Assembly: GCA_963210315.1 (NCBI GenBank)
Contig: OY723258.1
Coordinates: forward strand, 868,001-932,000
Length of the DNA stretch: 64,000 nucleotides
Reading direction: 5' to 3'
Origin: Rhynchopus euleeides
Lineage: Eukaryota > Euglenozoa > Diplonemea > Diplonemida > Diplonemidae
The translations under genes and the position numbers were made by a program. Positions within the stretch are counted from its first letter, which is position 1, and every line of letters starts with the position of its first letter. This document shows, in pieces, positions 51,801 through 62,200 of the stretch. The notes beneath the pieces were generated by a model. That model ran no database searches. It was given only the letters and a program-made list of their open reading frames with translations, and was not told the origin of the DNA.

Positions 51801-52383
51801 CCTGGCGAGGGGTGACAGTTTTGGTCTGTGTTGTGGCAGGATGATGTGTGGTGCAGAAAGGGAATAAGATGTCCCTCACAAAGGGGGGGGAGGGAGATGC
51901 GCTGTCCTGTTCTATGTCACTCCGGTTGCAGTAGCTGTTGACTGCAAACTCAAAAAGCGGTTCGCCACACGGCCCACTTCATTTGACAGAAGTGTACAAT
52001 ATCTTTTCTGGGGGGGGGGGGTTGCAGAGAAAAGTAAGGACATACAAGGCAAGGTGCGAGTGTGGGAGTGTTCATGATGGGCAAACGTAGGCAAACTTCG
52101 CTGCGTCCATTTGGAGGTGTTTGGGGTGGGTATGTCCGAAACTCGGGCAAATCAGGTGGGATTTGGACCATTCAACAAAGGAGCACAAAATAGACACCCG
52201 TGGCATTTGGAAGACCCACCACTCTTGAAGAGCGTGCTTTCCTTTCGCTGTCTGGCGCAGACACCCTGCCCAGCAACTATACAGTATCGTGCTGTTGTCT
52301 GTGCGTCGTTCGCCAAACCCGGCTAACAAAAGCAACCCACTCCAGCCTGTCCCCCTGGCTCCTGCTTCAACATTCATGTGACA
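48840..52383. other. Intergenic, 3.5 kb, no gene seen
   Basis: No frame with recognisable domains. Contains G/C runs at ~49,150, 50,370 and 52,010. It is the longest apparently empty stretch left of 56 kb apart from the 24-27 kb block. Confidence 0.45.
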
Positions 52384-52785
52384 CGCATGACCAGGGCTTC
52401 CCCTAAGACGATTTTCCCGAAGAAATCGTCATTTTTTCCCCCCCCCCATTTTCCCACTTTTTGGGATTGAAGATTTTCTTCAAGATTTTTTTTGGGGGGC
52501 TGAGAATTTTCTTCAAAAAAAAATTTGGGGGGCTGAGGATTTTCCTCATTTTTGGGCTTCCCGGTTTGGCTTGGTTCTACCAGGCATACAGCTTGTTGCA
52601 TGAAAGGTTTCCGCACGGAAGGAGCCCAGCACTGAGACGCCATCCGACGTCGCAAGAAAGGCTCAAAATCGTTCAGGAATTGGATGTTTGCTACTGAACA
52701 CGCAGGTCGACCCGCCTCCCTCCTTCTGTTCCATCTACACTCATCACCCGCACAGTTTCATCCAACCCATATCCCTTCCCACAAC

Positions 52786-53178
52786 ATGTCACTGGCGGCT
52801 TTTGGCTTCGGTGCAAGAAGGAATGTCGACGCATCCAAGATCCGCCTGGATTACTCGGCATTCCAGAAAGACCGCGACATCCTGCTTGAGCAGGCTCGGT
52901 ACCGCCACATTCAACTCCCCAAGGCGTACCAGTCGAAGAAAGCCCTCCTGGACTTCATCGAAAAGGACGACAAGCGGAACAAGCGTGTCCTTCCTGCATC
53001 TGCCCCGGGTCCTGCCCCTGCGCCTCCAGTGCCCCAGCCCTCTGGCTCGCGGTCGCGGTCGCGGTCTCGCTCACAGCCCCCCGACCTGAAGAGCAGCGGA
53101 CCGCCATCCCAGAGCTGCTGGACTACCCTCTCTCTGAAGATGAAGAGGAGTCGCCGCAAGATGTGGCGCAACCTGTGA
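52786..53178 (+). CDS. Small ORF carried inside the hAT-type element
   Basis: 130 residues. The first ~75 look folded and helical (RLDYSAFQKDRDILLEQARY, HIQLPKAYQSKKALLDFIEK), then a Pro/Ala linker, an Arg-Ser dipeptide run and a basic end. No family recognised. It is one of the only plus-strand coding-like frames in the window and lies wholly between the element's ends, so it is cargo or a remnant element gene. Ser/Arg runs suggest a nuclear or RNA-linked protein, but this is speculation. Confidence 0.5.
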   Translation: MSLAAFGFGARRNVDASKIRLDYSAFQKDRDILLEQARYRHIQLPKAYQSKKALLDFIEKDDKRNKRVLPASAPGPAPAPPVPQPSGSRSRSRSRSQPPDLKSSGPPSQSCWTTLSLKMKRSRRKMWRNL

Positions 53179-53220
53179 CCCGGCCGCATGGCCCACCGAG
53201 CATCATGGCCGAAGCCGCCG

Positions 53221-53239
53221 CGCGCGAAGCGCGCGGCGG
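53221..53239. repeat. GC hairpin inside hAT-type element
   Basis: Core GCGCGAAGCGCGC followed by GGCGGAA and a T run. Member of the hairpin family at 11.23, 27.43 and 57.64 kb; this copy lies within a mobile element, suggesting the family spreads by transposition. Confidence 0.75.
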
Positions 53240-53605
53240 AATTTTTTTTTTGAGAGCCTTTTTTTCTGTGGAAAAAATCGTCATGACTTTTTGGAGGGAT
53301 GAAGATTGTGGGAAGCCCTGCGCATGACACAGTCCTGAGAAGTTTTTTTTTGCTTCTGTTGTGGCAAAACCACACAGCTTCCCTTTCCCTGCAACCCCCC
53401 CCCCCCACCACCCCCAACCGCTTCTTGACTGACGATTTCCCTATATTTTTATCCTGTTGAACGACACTGCCCCTCCCCCGCCCTCCACACGAAACCTGCG
53501 CACCGAGCGTTGAACGAGACTCAACAAAGAAAAAGGGCAAAGAAAGTTGACCGCCGCTGAATAGGGTGCCATCCCACTGCACCGCGCCTGCAAACAGAAC
53601 ACACA

Positions 53606-55348
53606 TCAAGCCCTGTTGCGTGGGACGACCCGCAGGAAGAGACCCGAAGGGGTCCTGGCCTTTGCATTTCCCACAGGTGTCACCAGGGAGCGCTCGACAC
53701 CCTGGCTGGGGGCAGCACGGGTATCCCTGGGTGCCAGCGTGCCGTACATCACACCCATCTGCTCACCGTGGACCGGCAGGTCTGACGGGGCAGGCGCAAT
53801 CTCAAAGTTCCGCAGCATGTTAAGGTAGATGAGGCGCATCTCCATCTGGGAGAAGTTCTTCCCGATGCAGTCACGCGGGGGGAAGGTGAACGGCGAGAAC
53901 CGCTTTGAGTGCGGGTTTGCCGCAGAGAACGCCTTACCATCCCACAGCTCCTTCCCCTCAAACTCCCTGTCGGGGTTGAACTCATTCACATCAGCGCCCC
54001 ACAGGTCGGGGTTCCTGTGGCGGGACCACGTCGTCACCTGCACGGGGGTCCCCTTCTTCAGCCACACCTTGCCACCATCCTTCCCGGTAACCCAGTCGTC
54101 CTCCCCCAACACACGGAAAGTCCCAGGCGCGACGGCAGGCCACAGCCGCAGTGTCTCCATGATACACCGGGTCATGAAAGGGAGGGCGAAGAAATCGTTG
54201 TATTCAAACTCACGCCCCTCACGCTCCACCTTGTCCCACAGGGCGTCAACCTCTGCGATGAGGCGGCGCTGAACGTCGGGGTGGCGGGACAGCTCATAGG
54301 AGAGCCAGGTCATGGTGTGGCCTGTCGTGTCGTGCCCCGCGAAGCTGAAAATCCCGAGGTTCCCCATTGTCGTCGCCTTCGACAGAGCACTGGCTGGGCA
54401 CTGCTGGGACACCTGCATGAGGGCCTGGGAGAGGGGGCCCTGGGATGGGCCCTGGATGTTTTCAGCGGCGCGCTGCATCGCCTTGCTCACCGCAACATGC
54501 GGTGGGACCCCATCGACGGTCATCCCGTCCATCGCCTGCCGGTAGGGGCGGTTGATACGCTCCATCTCCTCCTGCGAGTCGCCGAACATCGCAAGGCGGA
54601 GCTGTGCCTTTGCCTCATAGAGGAAGAACTCATTCATGTTCACCACCCCATCCAATTCCTTCACAAGCTCGGTGAGGCGCTCTGCAGATGCTGTGCCACG
54701 GGCACGGCTGATGGGGAACACCTTTGCCAGGGAGGACTGTGGGAGGAAAGCAGGGGTGAGCGCGTCGCGCTGGGATTTCCAATGCGTGTTGTCGGTAGTG
54801 GAGATGACGCTCGCTTTGAACATCGGGGTGAAGTTGCCCTGCTTCTGCACATGCTTCTCAGCGATGCGGAGGCAATCCTCCGGGTGGCAGAGGATGACCT
54901 GGTTGAGGAACTGCGGGGTGTCGACCTTGCTCCCCGTCTCGCTCACCAGGTTGCGCTGGACGTGGGGGACGAGAAGGTTGGCAGCCATCCCCTGCTCCCC
55001 TCCGTAACGCTTCTGATACTCGACCCACAGGAGGTGCTCCATGCCGTGGTTCTGCGCACGGAACACCTCCCGCACCACCGCGACCTGCTCCTCACGCAGC
55101 ATGCCCTGATGCAGCGGGCCTGCAAGGCCAGCCACCATGTCAGGGTCAAGGTGTGCGCCATCACCCCACAGCGTGTCCAGCCTGCTCTCAAGGAGATCCA
55201 GGCGGGCGTGGTTGTCAACGAGGGGGGCCGGGTCCTTGGAGCTGAAGGGGCAGCGGCCTGCGGCGGGTGCCTTCGCCGCATCGCACTGCTGCACGGCGGG
55301 CGGTGCCTCCGGGAGGTGGCTGCGGATGACGTCGATGCGGTCGGCCAT
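53606..55348 (-). CDS. Cytochrome P450 monooxygenase
   Basis: 580 residues. P450 landmarks in order: I-helix FSFAGHDTTGHTMTW (~335-349, oxygen-activating AGxDTT), ExxR as ETLR (~397-400), FNPDREF (PERF region), and heme loop SPFTFPPRDCIGKNFSQMEM with the thiolate Cys ~494. The usual FxxGxRxCxG reads FTFPPRDCIG, so the first Gly is Pro. There is no N-terminal membrane anchor, unlike most eukaryotic microsomal P450s; the first ~60 residues are polar, so a soluble or organellar enzyme is possible. Closest in style to CYP4-like fatty-acid or sterol hydroxylases; substrate unknown. A TTCTGCAG acceptor-like site lies 52 nt before the ATG. No introns. Confidence 0.93.
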   Translation of the reverse strand: MADRIDVIRSHLPEAPPAVQQCDAAKAPAAGRCPFSSKDPAPLVDNHARLDLLESRLDTLWGDGAHLDPDMVAGLAGPLHQGMLREEQVAVVREVFRAQNHGMEHLLWVEYQKRYGGEQGMAANLLVPHVQRNLVSETGSKVDTPQFLNQVILCHPEDCLRIAEKHVQKQGNFTPMFKASVISTTDNTHWKSQRDALTPAFLPQSSLAKVFPISRARGTASAERLTELVKELDGVVNMNEFFLYEAKAQLRLAMFGDSQEEMERINRPYRQAMDGMTVDGVPPHVAVSKAMQRAAENIQGPSQGPLSQALMQVSQQCPASALSKATTMGNLGIFSFAGHDTTGHTMTWLSYELSRHPDVQRRLIAEVDALWDKVEREGREFEYNDFFALPFMTRCIMETLRLWPAVAPGTFRVLGEDDWVTGKDGGKVWLKKGTPVQVTTWSRHRNPDLWGADVNEFNPDREFEGKELWDGKAFSAANPHSKRFSPFTFPPRDCIGKNFSQMEMRLIYLNMLRNFEIAPAPSDLPVHGEQMGVMYGTLAPRDTRAAPSQGVERSLVTPVGNAKARTPSGLFLRVVPRNRA

Positions 55349-55868
55349 TGGGCGGCAGAGTGTTGCGCCCGCGGCTCGGACAGCAGGGATGGGAGTGGGC
55401 CTGCAGAAGGGGTTGTGTGCTTTATGGAGCTCCAGGCGCCACCAGCCAGGTTGCCAGGCCCGTCTCGGCCTGGCAACCGGCGCCCGACTTGCTCAGGCAC
55501 GCTGAGTGAATTCCGGGGGGAGGGTTAGGGCTGCACAGCGACCACTAGCGTCCCGCCCGAACACCGAGGGTGATCTTGCTTATGATACACCCTGATACTC
55601 CAACTCACAGGTACCTTTGGAATAATGATGCTGTTGGCACACAGAGAGTTGAAGACCCCAGCTGAGCCTATGTGCACCCCCTGTAGGACCCTCCAAACGA
55701 TATGTTTTAGTATATACAGTACAGCGTGCTGCCAGGTGCTCGTGGCGGTGGCAGTAGCGGGGATTGGGCAGCGTAGACAGAAACCAACAGCGGCGAGGTG
55801 TGATTGACCCACCTGCCGCACAAAATTCTCACTGAGATTCCTGTGCAATCGCGGGTTGAGGAGTACTC
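55349..55868. other. Possible divergent intergenic region
   Basis: Lies between the P450 start (minus) and the first plus-strand coding-like stretch at 55,869, so it is the only place where transcription may switch strand. Nothing specific is recognised in it. Confidence 0.4.
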
Positions 55869-56443
55869 ATGGGTGCAGTGGATGTCCGACTGTGGTGGCG
55901 ACTCCATGCTCACAGCATTCAGACTGTGAATGTGACTAACTCCGCGATGGACAAGTTGTCGCATGCCTACGGAAATCTGAGGGCTATGGAGACCGAGTTC
56001 ATCTCTGCACGTGCTAGCTCTGTTGCGGAGAAGTTGTGGTGGTCGAGGCCTGTGATCGATGTTTGCGAACGCGAACTTGTGAAGGCTGAAGAGGATGCGA
56101 AACAGAAGGCTGAGATTGACGAGATCAACAAGAACGCGGTTGTTGATGCTAACATCCGAGTTAATATCGCATCCGAACACACTTGGAGTCTTCGTTTCGA
56201 TGAAACCGTCGACAAGAAGTGGTCGATGATAGCCAAGCGGCATGGGACATCGCTTTTGCTGTCGAGAAAAACGCCGAAACTCTGGCTGAAGTCTCCGCGC
56301 GCGAAGCACATGGCGCACGGGTGTACGCTGATGACGTCAAGAAGTATCTCGGGATAATTCGGGAGGGTGCACGGGTGGTTTATCCACTCGATCTAACAAG
56401 TCCAGGGTGCGATGCAGCAAAGAGACGAGTCATGTCCCGTTGA
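55869..56443 (+). CDS. Coding-like stretch, helical protein, unrecognised; frame not continuous
   Basis: From the ATG at 55869 a frame of normal composition (MDKLSHAYGNLRAMETEFIS, VCERELVKAEEDAKQKAEID) predicts a charged helical protein. Toward its end the coding-like signal passes into another frame (WDIAFAVEKNAETLAEVSAR, DDVKKYLGIIREGARVVYPL) that ends at 56443. So it is either a spliced gene with an intron I cannot place, or a decayed gene with about one break. Its base texture is less GC-rich than the neighbours and its strand is opposite to all host genes, so it may be of foreign or mobile origin. Confidence 0.35.
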
Positions 56444-56790
56444 TATCACCTCACAAAATTGCCTTGCTACCACTTCAGCATCACACACCTACGACACATG
56501 ACACATCCAGCAGATCAGTTCTACCAGCATCCCTAAGGATGGAAGCGACCAAAACTGATGAAGAAAATGCCCCGGCTCACAGTTCAGGTTTCAACGGGAA
56601 GTGCCTGCACAGGCCGGCGTGTTTCAAATGACCCTTTCCACAGGAGCTCACGATGGTGGGGGTGGAGGCAGCTGTGAGGGAGGCCGGCTAGAAGATGAGG
56701 CACCCTCTGCTCCGTGTTCTGCGGGGCAACTTACTGGAGGCAACGGATACACTGCCTCTGGACGAAGCCGTGAGGCAGTGTTTTTGTGTC

Positions 56791-56859
56791 AACACATTCG
56801 CACTTTATTTTGAAAACAAGGCAGCTGCCTTGTTTTCAAAATAAGATGCGAAGGTGCTG
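56791..56859. repeat. Long palindrome; central 40 bp perfect with no spacer
   Basis: TTATTTTGAAAACAAGGCAG at 56805-56824 is followed at once by its exact reverse complement (56825-56844). Pairing resumes beyond a 2-bp mismatch with CATTCGCA-like flanks on both sides, out to about 56,791 and 56,859. An upstream stem ACACTGCCTC/GAGGCAGTGT (56750-56759/56771-56780) followed by TTTTTG stands next to it. Confidence 0.9.
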
Positions 56860-57626
56860 AAGCACTCTTCAAGCATGGCACCGACAAGGTGAAGACCTCC
56901 TCAAGTCAGCAAGGTCTTCCAGCCTGTGGAGGCCCAAGCCTGCAGCAAAGAAGGCTGCCAAGAAGCCGGCTGCTAAGGCAGCCAGCTCAATCCCCCTTGC
57001 AAAGAGGCACCTTGTTGGAGACCCCACCAGCAGCGCCGAGCGCCACGGATAGTGCGGTGGCAACCCTCCTCGACTTCCTGATGCCACAAGCCTAGAAGTC
57101 ACGTCAGTCCATTCCGCCAGCACAGCAACCAGCTTGGAGTCCAGTGCGTGGTTTGTTGATCAGAATTGTTGTTGCTCATGTTCTTTGTGCTCAGAGCCCG
57201 TCGAAGGACATGCAGAACCGCTGATTTGCCCCAAGCAGCCTTGGAACAGATATCAGGTCAGCGAGCAGTGCCAGATTTGGCTTCGGACGGTCACTACTAA
57301 CCACGCCAGGTTCGTAATACCCTTGCAACACCACCTTAATTCCACACGCCAGCATGATTCACATGATCAGCCGAGGCGAATGGTGGCTTTGTTGCTCACC
57401 TGGCGGTCTTGTCGACTGGTGTGCTGCAGTCGTGGGTCGGTGGGCCGTGGCTTGGCGGTGGCGTCCGCGCCAGGGGCGATTCCAGGCCCCCTTCCCCAAC
57501 ATGCTGCTGATTTTGATGATTTTCACGGTTTTGTGTGAGCTAGATGGGTTCTGTCAGAACGGTGTACGTTGCCGGGGGGCGTGGGGCTGCCATGGAGTTG
57601 CACGGAGTGTATCAGTGCGTGCATTC

Positions 57627-57651
57627 TTCCCGGCGCGCGAAGCGCCGGGAA
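57627..57651. repeat. GC hairpin (GCGCGAAGCGC family) beside A run
   Basis: Ten-base-pair stem TTCCCGGCGC/GCGCCGGGAA around a GCGAA loop, followed by a run of A. Fourth member of the family. Confidence 0.8.
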
Positions 57652-59227
57652 AAAAATGCGCCACTCCAGCCGCCAAAAAAGCAGGGGGGAAAACGACACC
57701 CCGACCACTAAAATCGTTACGAAAGAAGTACGAAATACGGGATGTCAATTACACCAGTATGGGGCGGAGGGCGTTGGGGACTGGGCAGTGGCCGTTCCAC
57801 ATGCTCTTCCCCTCGTGACTTACACCCTGTCGCCACCCCACTTCATGGAAACCATGACTACGCAGCAACAGGGTCATGCTTGCGGCGGTATGCAACCACC
57901 AGGACAGCCTGTTTCGGGTTCGCAAAGCCTGGTACGCTGCCTTGCCGTAGGGACCCAGATACTGAGGACACCCCTGTGAGAACACTGAGGGAAGATGTCG
58001 GGCTAGCCTAGTTGAAGCAGGTGCCGGGGTGACCGAGGCAGAGCACCCTGCCCAGAACATGAACAAGAAAGACTGTTCGACTGACGGGGAAGAACCTGGT
58101 GGGCAGGTGTGGCTCTCTTCGGCTACCACTTATGTTGGACTTGGCCTTCGCTCCTGTGAGCAGTGAAAAAAGTGAGGGACGCCGTTCTTCCCCTCTGACT
58201 GACGACCAGTGATAACGTAGCGAAGGACCTTGAATGGGGGTTGAACCCGAGAGAGTCAATACTCAACCAAAGGTACCTGGCACGGAACGGACGATACGAA
58301 CGCTCCCACCGTGCGCACGGACCTGTCTGCGACTCTACAGGGAACCACGGGGTGGCGTGCGCACATTATCTCGGAGGCCTGACCTGCACGACTCCGCTGC
58401 GCCAGCTACAAGGCGGAGCTCGGGCGCCATCCTCACCGACCTACAGCAAGGCAAGGGGTGATGATCATCTGGAGACACCTGAACCCATGCAGGATCGGAG
58501 AGACGTGAAGGCCTTATCCACAGACGATCCACCTGAGGGAGACCACCATCCACCCCCTTCGGACAGACCACAGCCTTGTCGATGACCACAGCCGGGCACA
58601 GACCAGTACGCGTACCCTACCTGCAGCACCGGGCCACACTCCATCGAGGGTCTTCCTGAATCATCTCTTTCGCCACGGCCCAAGCCGGCACCCCCTCACC
58701 GCCACCAACGAACTGTTGCTGCACCGCGACAAAGAGGCGGTCCACTACCTGGCTGCAGCAGGGGAACTGGGCACAGCGAGGTACTTCAGCCGTTCAGCTT
58801 CAGGCTTGCAGTGGTCTTCAATCCCACCCAAGCCTTACCGAAGCTTGGATACCCCTGGGTCGGGATTCGGAACGTGGGCATATCGGCCGGTGGGATGCGA
58901 CTTTGGGAAGGGCTGGCCTCACCCAGAATGGCTGAAAATCCTGTCCGGCCGCTGAAATTTGAGCCGTACTACGGGCGGTCATCTCGCGACTCCCGCTAGG
59001 ACACGCATTCGCGTCTCAGACTCCCGCTCGCGGGCTAGGGTAGTTGGAGTCCACTATGTACTTGCACTCCAGGTCCCTGACTTGCACGCGGTGCAATAAT
59101 GTGCCTGGAACCGGGGAGGAATGCAGTGCAAGTAATGTCCGGGTGTGCAAGTGATATACTCCTCCCTGTTATAGGGGGGCAGTGGGCTTGGCCTGTAGTA
59201 CGGATCGAACCCCGGTCCGTCCAGGAA

Positions 59228-59286
59228 CAGGAAGTGTACCGTACGACTTCTCCTTCACCCAACGGCGTCGTGCGGTACACTTCCTG
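59228..59286. repeat. 20-bp inverted repeat near a B-box-like motif
   Basis: CAGGAAGTGTACCGTACGAC at 59228-59247 pairs with 59267-59286 (one mismatch), 19-nt spacer. About 20 bp to the left, on the minus strand, lies GGGGTTCGATCC, similar to the tRNA/SINE B box. No complete tRNA can be folded. Confidence 0.6.
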
Positions 59287-62200
59287 GTGGCGTGCGTGTC
59301 ATCGGATATTCTTCCCAACGGCACCCTTCCCAAGACGAAAACCAGCCCCTGACCAACCCCACAGGCTCATCTTACCCTTCCTGGGGCTGGAAGAATGGTA
59401 GTGACCTCCATTTTGTGAGACACCCGCAGCATGGCTCTTCAGCTCCAAAGCTGTGAACAACGGCAGGCAGTACAGCCCCCGCAGTACATCACGGCACTCC
59501 TCCAGGACAGCCTTCAGGATCTTCAGGCATCCCAGATCCCCTTCACCCCTGCGGATTCGGCCACCTTGCCAACCACCAAACGGACTCGTTCGGCACGGGC
59601 GCCTTCCAGCATCCTTCCTTTGGTGGAGAAGCAGGCACCACTGGCTGAAACATTGCGAACAGATTTGCAAAAACGGCTCAGTCGGCCAACAGTACGGCAG
59701 AAGGAGGAGATGAGGGCGCACGAGCCTAACCTCAACCTGGCTGTCAACAGTGGCCTTTCGAGGTGGGTATCTGCAACATCCACTGTGCAACGATGGGCGC
59801 CAGTCTCCAATTTTTGCGTGTCACTACAGCCGGTGTGTGACGAAATGCTTGACAACTTCTGACAGAGCGGCGGACGACTCCAGAACGTGCAGGGAAGTTT
59901 CGAACGCCTATTACTGAATGTCGTCCAGAAGAGGCACTGAGAAGTCTGGACTGTGCGAGGTGCTGAGGCGAGGCAGGTCAGACCCTGCACGTGTGCTTGT
60001 GTCACAGAAACCTCGGCGCTTCACACCAAGGCAAAGGGAGCCGAGTCGGCGAAGCCCGTGACACCCTCATGGAGTCTGGGCATGCTTCCCAGACGCTGAA
60101 GAAGAGGGGAGGCAGTCGGAGGCCGGCAGCGGTCCTTGATGTACTTGATACCACATCGTAGGCATGTCCTTCCAGGGTAGACCAATCGTGACGGCCACTG
60201 GCTGACAATCCTGCTGCTGTCGGCGAAGAGGACATGGACGCTTCTGTGGGTCCGCGCTGAACCCTCATGGAGATGGCCACGCAGAGAGAAGTTCAGTTCT
60301 GCAGCGGTGGCCTGGTTGAGGTTGCACCACCATCACAATCCTGTGGTCATCCGCATCGCAGGTCTCTGCAGTACGGGAGCATGGCCTGGATGGCATGGAC
60401 CGTCGGATGCCGACTGGTCACCGCAATGAACGTACATAGTTGCAGCTTCTGGCAGACGAGATATCGACGAATCCGTACAGCTCAAGTGACGGTATGCAAC
60501 CTTAGGCAACCCAATCGTCTATCATTGCCGACGACCTGCGACCCCAATAACCATGCGACCGATGTATGGAGCTTCCTCCGACGGGGCCCCCGGAACTGAT
60601 GTTCGTTGCCAGCTCGCGAACTCAACATCGCCTAGGTCTCAGTCACACCTCTGTGGGAGGCGAAGGCACTCATGCAGTCGTTGAAGGAGATCATCGACGC
60701 GAACAGGAAGGGCATGCAGGCACGATTGTGGCAAGGAAGCGAAGAACTCAGGAGTGGGCCAAGTTCGGTGGACGACAATACGTGTATGCTCCTGACATCG
60801 AGAGCCCAGTCCCACGAACGACCTGGCTGTCGCCTCGCCCTAACTTCCTGCCTGGTTGGGAAGAAGCCCATGGCGTCGGGAGGAAACGTGCTTGCAGGAC
60901 AGGAAGCTATCGACTGGCAGCTGAAGGGGCACGATGGCAAGCCTGCAGGGTGCGCTGTATTGTGGGACAATCCGCCCCGCAGACCAAAACACGCACCATC
61001 GGGTGGTGTGACGATGGGTGGTGGCGTTTGAGGCCCAATCGCAGGTTGGTGACACTCCAGCGGTGCCGGGACGTCGCCAAGCAGGGCGCTTGAGAAACCC
61101 TAGGCATTGGTGGAGACAGCGATGTGCTCCTGTCGAGCATGTGAGCAACACCCGAGCCGATGACGGGAGGGGTCTTGCGTGAGCCGAACCGAATGTGTGG
61201 CTGCACCGCTGAGGGCACAGTGGCCGGGAAGGAGCTTCCGCTGCAGTGTGGCACTCTGGAAAACGACGCGTTCCCAGGAGCCAGGGGACGTGGTCCACCA
61301 GCTAGTGTCATGCTGGCACAAGTGCCGCAAGGCGCAGCTGTGTTGGACGGTGAAGAGCCCCGCCGCCAGTTCCGTGCATGACTCACCAGCTAGACAGAGA
61401 GGCGCAGTCGAAGGTGTTCACGTCCGACAGCTGGGCCTTGTCGTGATCCTGCAGGAGCCAGGTGCTCGCTGACGGCGGAGATGGCGGAATGGGCACAATC
61501 TTGCAGCGGGCGTGGGGCCTGCCTACGAATGTACTCGGGCAAGCCTGGGCCCGAGCTCTCCAGGAGTTCGGGCGGCATGGTGGTGCGTCACCCGGTTCGT
61601 TGCCGATGCCTCCGTGCCTGGCCTGTGGCGCAAAGAATCAGCGTCCGGAGGGGGCACCGCATGGACGAGCCGTGGTCACAGCAGTTGCCCCCCCGATGGA
61701 CGGGTTCGCAGCTTTCTTCAACCTGGCTGAGCAGACAGGGACGGAGATGGCTTGATGACGGCTCTGGCCTCGCTTGACAAAAGAGTGAGGGCTGTCACGG
61801 ACGAACCTGCACCCGACCCCCCGCCGCAGGTCGCCTCGTCCTCAAGAAGAGCCACTGCACCGAATTTGCAATCCCAAACGCATCCACAACACTTCGACAC
61901 ATGCCGGTGGCGAACGGGCGGGCTCGCTCCTCTTGCTCAGACCCTCTGCGGAGAAGGGAGGGGGTGCAAGGAGGCCGAGGGGGAGAGGTCTAAGCATGTG
62001 AAGAGGGGGGCGGAGGGAAACTGGCGACGACTGGGGTGCCTCTGTTCATGATGTGGACACGAGCTACTCCGGAGGTGTGCACCTCAAGTCCCGATGAGGT
62101 GGCCACGCGGCCAGCTGATGGTGCAGGGTGTTGAGTACATCACTGCTGGCTCGAAGCCTTACACTGGGCAAACAAGGACACGATACTGAACACCGAGGTA

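Larger units (their letters stand above)
52384..53328. mobile_element. Non-autonomous hAT-type element, 929 bp, with 8-bp target duplication
   Basis: The element runs from 52392 to 53320. Its ends are CAGGGCTTCCC and its exact reverse complement, and it is bracketed by perfect 8-bp direct repeats CGCATGAC (52384-52391 and 53321-53328). A CAGGG terminus and 8-bp duplication define the hAT superfamily. No hAT transposase or zinc finger is encoded; instead there is one 130-residue ORF plus AT-rich subterminal repeats (GATTTTCTTCAA) and a GC hairpin at 53,221-53,239. The perfect duplication suggests a fairly recent insertion. Confidence 0.88.

Noticed and set aside
53909-55528. 539-residue plus-strand frame
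   Set aside because: Antisense to the P450, which has all family motifs.
56935-57050. Histone H1-like Lys/Ala-rich tail
   Set aside because: Only ~15 residues look H1-like, with no globular domain or start in frame.
59205-59225. Possible tRNA gene on the minus strand
   Set aside because: Only a T-arm-like motif; no acceptor stem, D arm or anticodon arm can be paired around it.
60566-61093. 175-residue plus-strand frame with WLSPRPNFLPGWEEAHG
   Set aside because: Considered as a decayed mobile-element frame, but no recognisable motif supports any family.
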